From assembly GCA_947455195.1 (NCBI GenBank), contig CANGMI010000004.1, positions 1 through 64,000 of the forward strand: 64,000 nucleotides of DNA. The letters are read 5' to 3'. Each line of letters opens with the position of its first letter. The stretch's first letter is position 1. A program made the translations under genes and the position numbers. Below, piece after piece: positions 62,088 to 64,000 of the stretch. This stretch comes from Pseudomonadota bacterium. GTDB lineage: Bacteria > Pseudomonadota > Gammaproteobacteria > Burkholderiales > SG8-39. A model generated the notes under the pieces. The model was not told the DNA's origin and ran no database searches. It saw only the letters and a program-made list of their open reading frames with translations.

Positions 62088-63476
62088 GTGAACGATCCAC
62101 AGAGCATGCGTGGTTTTCTGGAGATGGTGGAGCGCTCATGGCCCTCCGAACTGCTGCGCATTCGCGAGTCGGTCAGCACCCATCTGGAGATGACCTCCAT
62201 CGTCTTCGAACTGGAGCGCATGGGTCGCAGTCCGGTGGTGGTGTTCGAGAACGTCATCGGTCACGACATGCCGGTCGTGACCAATATCGCCGGCAATCGG
62301 CGTCTCCTCGCGGGAGCACTCGGCGTTGAGGCCGCCGATCTGCCCACGGCGTTCAGGGATCGCTGCCAGAAGTACATTCCCTGCGAGACTGTCGATTCTG
62401 CGCCCTGGCAGGAGGTGGTCTTCGAAGGTGACGAGGTCGATCTGACAGCATTGCCGATTCCGACCCACTTCTCGGTGGATGGTGCTCCCTACATCACGGC
62501 GGGTCAGATCGCCGCACGCGATCCTCAATCGGGGGTCGATACGACCGGATTTCACCGGTTGATGCTCAAAGGACGCAACCGACTCGGTCTGTCGGTCCAT
62601 TCGCGTCGCCGGATGTACGAGTTTCATCGGCGGGCGGAAGCGCGTGGCGAATCGCTGCCGGCCGCGATTACCCTCGGTATCCATCCGTTGCACTACATGG
62701 GGTCGATGGTATTTGCCTACCCGCCCGGTGTGCGCAAGTTCGAGATCATTGGCGGCCTGTTCGGCGAGCCCTATCGGCTTGCGCGTACCGGCATCGAAGG
62801 ACTTGAAGTGCCTGCCGGGGCCGAGATCGTCATCGAGGGCGAGATTCTCGCCGGTGTTCATGAGCCTGAAGGGCCGTTCGGTGAATTCACCGGCTACGCG
62901 TCATTTCGCAGCACGGAGAACGTCTTTGTCGCACACCGCGTGAAGATGCGCCGCGACGCGATGTTCCATTCCGTGGTGTCGGGGATGTCGCAGGATCACA
63001 TCCTCGTGTCGTGCGTCACGCGCGAGGGTGAAATTCTCAACGCATTGCGGCGCAACCTGCCCAACGTGATCGCGGTGCATGTGCCGCACCGCACCTGCGG
63101 CGCATTTCTGGCGATCGTCAAGATGAAGAAGACCTCTCAGGGCGAACCGCAGCAGGCGATCATGGCCGCTCTCGGTACCGAGTTCTACACGAAGTACGTC
63201 ATCGTCGTCGATGAGGATGTGGACATCTTCGACATGAATGACGTCATGTGGGCCGTCTCGACTCGCGTGCGTGCGGAGCGCGACATCGTTTTCATTCCGC
63301 ATAGCAAGGGGGCCATTCTCGATCCCAGTTCGGATCCGGAGGCCTTCACGGTCACCAAGATGGGTATCGACGCCACGCGTCCCCTGGGTCGGGATTTTGC
63401 AGAGCGCCTGACCATCTCCGATGACCAGGCGGCGCGCGCGCGAAGCATCCTTCGGGCCGCCGGCATCGGTCTCTGA
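62088..63476 (+). CDS. UbiD-family (prenylated-FMN) decarboxylase
   Basis: The 462-residue protein starts at GTG 62088 behind AGAGGA. The family's Arg-Glu-Glu set is present: Arg157 in TGFHRLMLKG, and Glu261 and Glu266 in EPEGPFGEFTGY. The N-terminal RIRESVSTHLEMTSIVFELE and the C-terminal ATRPLGRDFAERL are like those of catabolic UbiD enzymes (phenol, indole or aromatic carboxylate types). Its neighbours (Bug receptors, amidohydrolase) suggest (de)carboxylation of an imported acid rather than quinone synthesis. No ubiX partner gene is present in the window. Confidence 0.9.
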   Translation: MNDPQSMRGFLEMVERSWPSELLRIRESVSTHLEMTSIVFELERMGRSPVVVFENVIGHDMPVVTNIAGNRRLLAGALGVEAADLPTAFRDRCQKYIPCETVDSAPWQEVVFEGDEVDLTALPIPTHFSVDGAPYITAGQIAARDPQSGVDTTGFHRLMLKGRNRLGLSVHSRRRMYEFHRRAEARGESLPAAITLGIHPLHYMGSMVFAYPPGVRKFEIIGGLFGEPYRLARTGIEGLEVPAGAEIVIEGEILAGVHEPEGPFGEFTGYASFRSTENVFVAHRVKMRRDAMFHSVVSGMSQDHILVSCVTREGEILNALRRNLPNVIAVHVPHRTCGAFLAIVKMKKTSQGEPQQAIMAALGTEFYTKYVIVVDEDVDIFDMNDVMWAVSTRVRAERDIVFIPHSKGAILDPSSDPEAFTVTKMGIDATRPLGRDFAERLTISDDQAARARSILRAAGIGL

Positions 63477-63542
63477 GGGCGTATGATCGGCACGAGCCCG
63501 GTCGATCTGGTCGGTCGGGCTCACCGACCGAGGTTCCCTCCG

Positions 63543-64000
63543 ATGCTCCCCAGTGGCCGGATCCTTGCTGCGCTCACGCTCCTGGCACTCCTTGCAGGAC
63601 CAGGCCGAGACGTGCTGGCAGCGCCCGCCGACAGTTGGCCCGATCGGGCGGTCCGCATCATCGTGCCGTTCGCGGCCGGAGGTGGCAGTGATCTCCTCGC
63701 CCGCCTGGCGGCGCAGTCGCTTCAGGACAGTCTCGGGCGCCCGTTCCTGGTCGAGAACCGTGTCGGCGCCGGGGGCAATATCGGGATGGAGTACGTGGCG
63801 CGCGCGCTGCCCGATGGCCATACGCTCGCCCTCGCCAACAATACGATCACGATCAATCAGGCGCTGGGCGGTCAGCCGTTCGATGCGGCGCGTGATCTTG
63901 CGCCGATCGTTCTGGTAGGGTCCACACCGCCCATGATTGCGGCTGGGGCAGCCTTTGGCCCGCAGACACTGCCCGATCTCATCGCGTTCGCACGCGCCCA
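63543..64000 (+). CDS. Bug/TctC-family periplasmic solute receptor, 3' end outside window
   Basis: About 152 codons are visible before the window ends. A signal peptide (hydrophobic LAALTLLALLAG, cleavage near VLA-AP) precedes WPDRAVRIIVPFAAGGGSDLLAR, VENRVGAGGNIGMEYVARALPDGHTL, which are family hallmarks. ATG 63543 fits the signal peptide best; an in-frame ATG at 63483 would add 20 residues. It follows the UbiD gene by 66 bases. Confidence 0.88.
   Translation, partial: MLPSGRILAALTLLALLAGPGRDVLAAPADSWPDRAVRIIVPFAAGGGSDLLARLAAQSLQDSLGRPFLVENRVGAGGNIGMEYVARALPDGHTLALANNTITINQALGGQPFDAARDLAPIVLVGSTPPMIAAGAAFGPQTLPDLIAFARA

Noticed and set aside
59030-64000. Complete tripartite tricarboxylate transporter
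   Set aside because: Only receptor (TctC-type) genes are present; no TctA or TctB membrane protein was found on either strand.

Overview
The window is GC-rich (roughly 63-65% by eye) and reads as the chromosome of a betaproteobacterium, most likely Burkholderiales-like. The signs are a DUF1631 protein, at least four Bug/TctC-type solute receptors, two branched-chain-type (Liv) ABC importers, UbiD-family decarboxylases and many CoA or aromatic-acid type enzymes. The taxonomic call is inference; no rRNA is present.

Layout. 1-3.3 kb: the 5' part of a large type-I-secreted RTX metalloprotease (minus strand, runs off the left edge) whose peptidase section is clearly more AT-rich than the rest of the window, next to a small XRE regulator and an interrupted inverted repeat. 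3.8-5.9 kb: tRNA-Val, gltX, then a tRNA-Ala/tRNA-Glu pair with a recognisable promoter and intrinsic terminator. 6-13.6 kb (minus): a UbiD decarboxylase, Rep helicase, an Ldh2-type dehydrogenase, and a PQQ alcohol dehydrogenase with the extra Asp of lanthanide-type enzymes, followed by a XoxJ-like periplasmic protein. 13.9-18.9 kb: alpha/beta hydrolase plus LLM flavin monooxygenase (plus), convergent with a Rieske ring-hydroxylating oxygenase beta/alpha pair (minus), then a pirin. 19-31.7 kb: two complete RND tripartite efflux systems separated by a bacteriohemerythrin. 31.7-38.2 kb: PaaG-like enoyl-CoA hydratase/isomerase, MaoC hydratase, adenine deaminase, DUF1631 protein, a second LLM monooxygenase.

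38.2-52.8 kb (minus) is the most unusual part. A five-gene Liv ABC importer is followed by a six-gene membrane complex resembling hydrogenase-4/formate hydrogenlyase (HyfB-C-E-F-G-I). The large subunit has lost the NiFe-binding cysteines while the small subunit keeps its [4Fe-4S] cysteines. It therefore belongs to the energy-converting-hydrogenase-related (Ehr) type, whose substrate is unknown. Its last gene overlaps an MFS transporter gene by 4 bases, which is followed by a flavin aromatic hydroxylase. The genes could be one transcript of about 14.6 kb.

52.8-64 kb: a divergent intergenic region that appears to encode a structured RNA with three mutually exclusive stems ending in a U-tract, upstream of a Bug receptor gene; a 10-bp tandem repeat across that gene's stop codon; a second Liv ABC importer (minus); and a plus-strand row of Bug receptor, amidohydrolase, Bug receptor, UbiD decarboxylase and a fourth Bug receptor cut by the window end.

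The theme is scavenging and oxidation of organic acids, aromatics and alcohols. Transport receptors far outnumber membrane permeases, and several enzymes lack their usual partner genes here (no ring-oxygenase reductase, no XoxG cytochrome, no UbiX, no TctAB).
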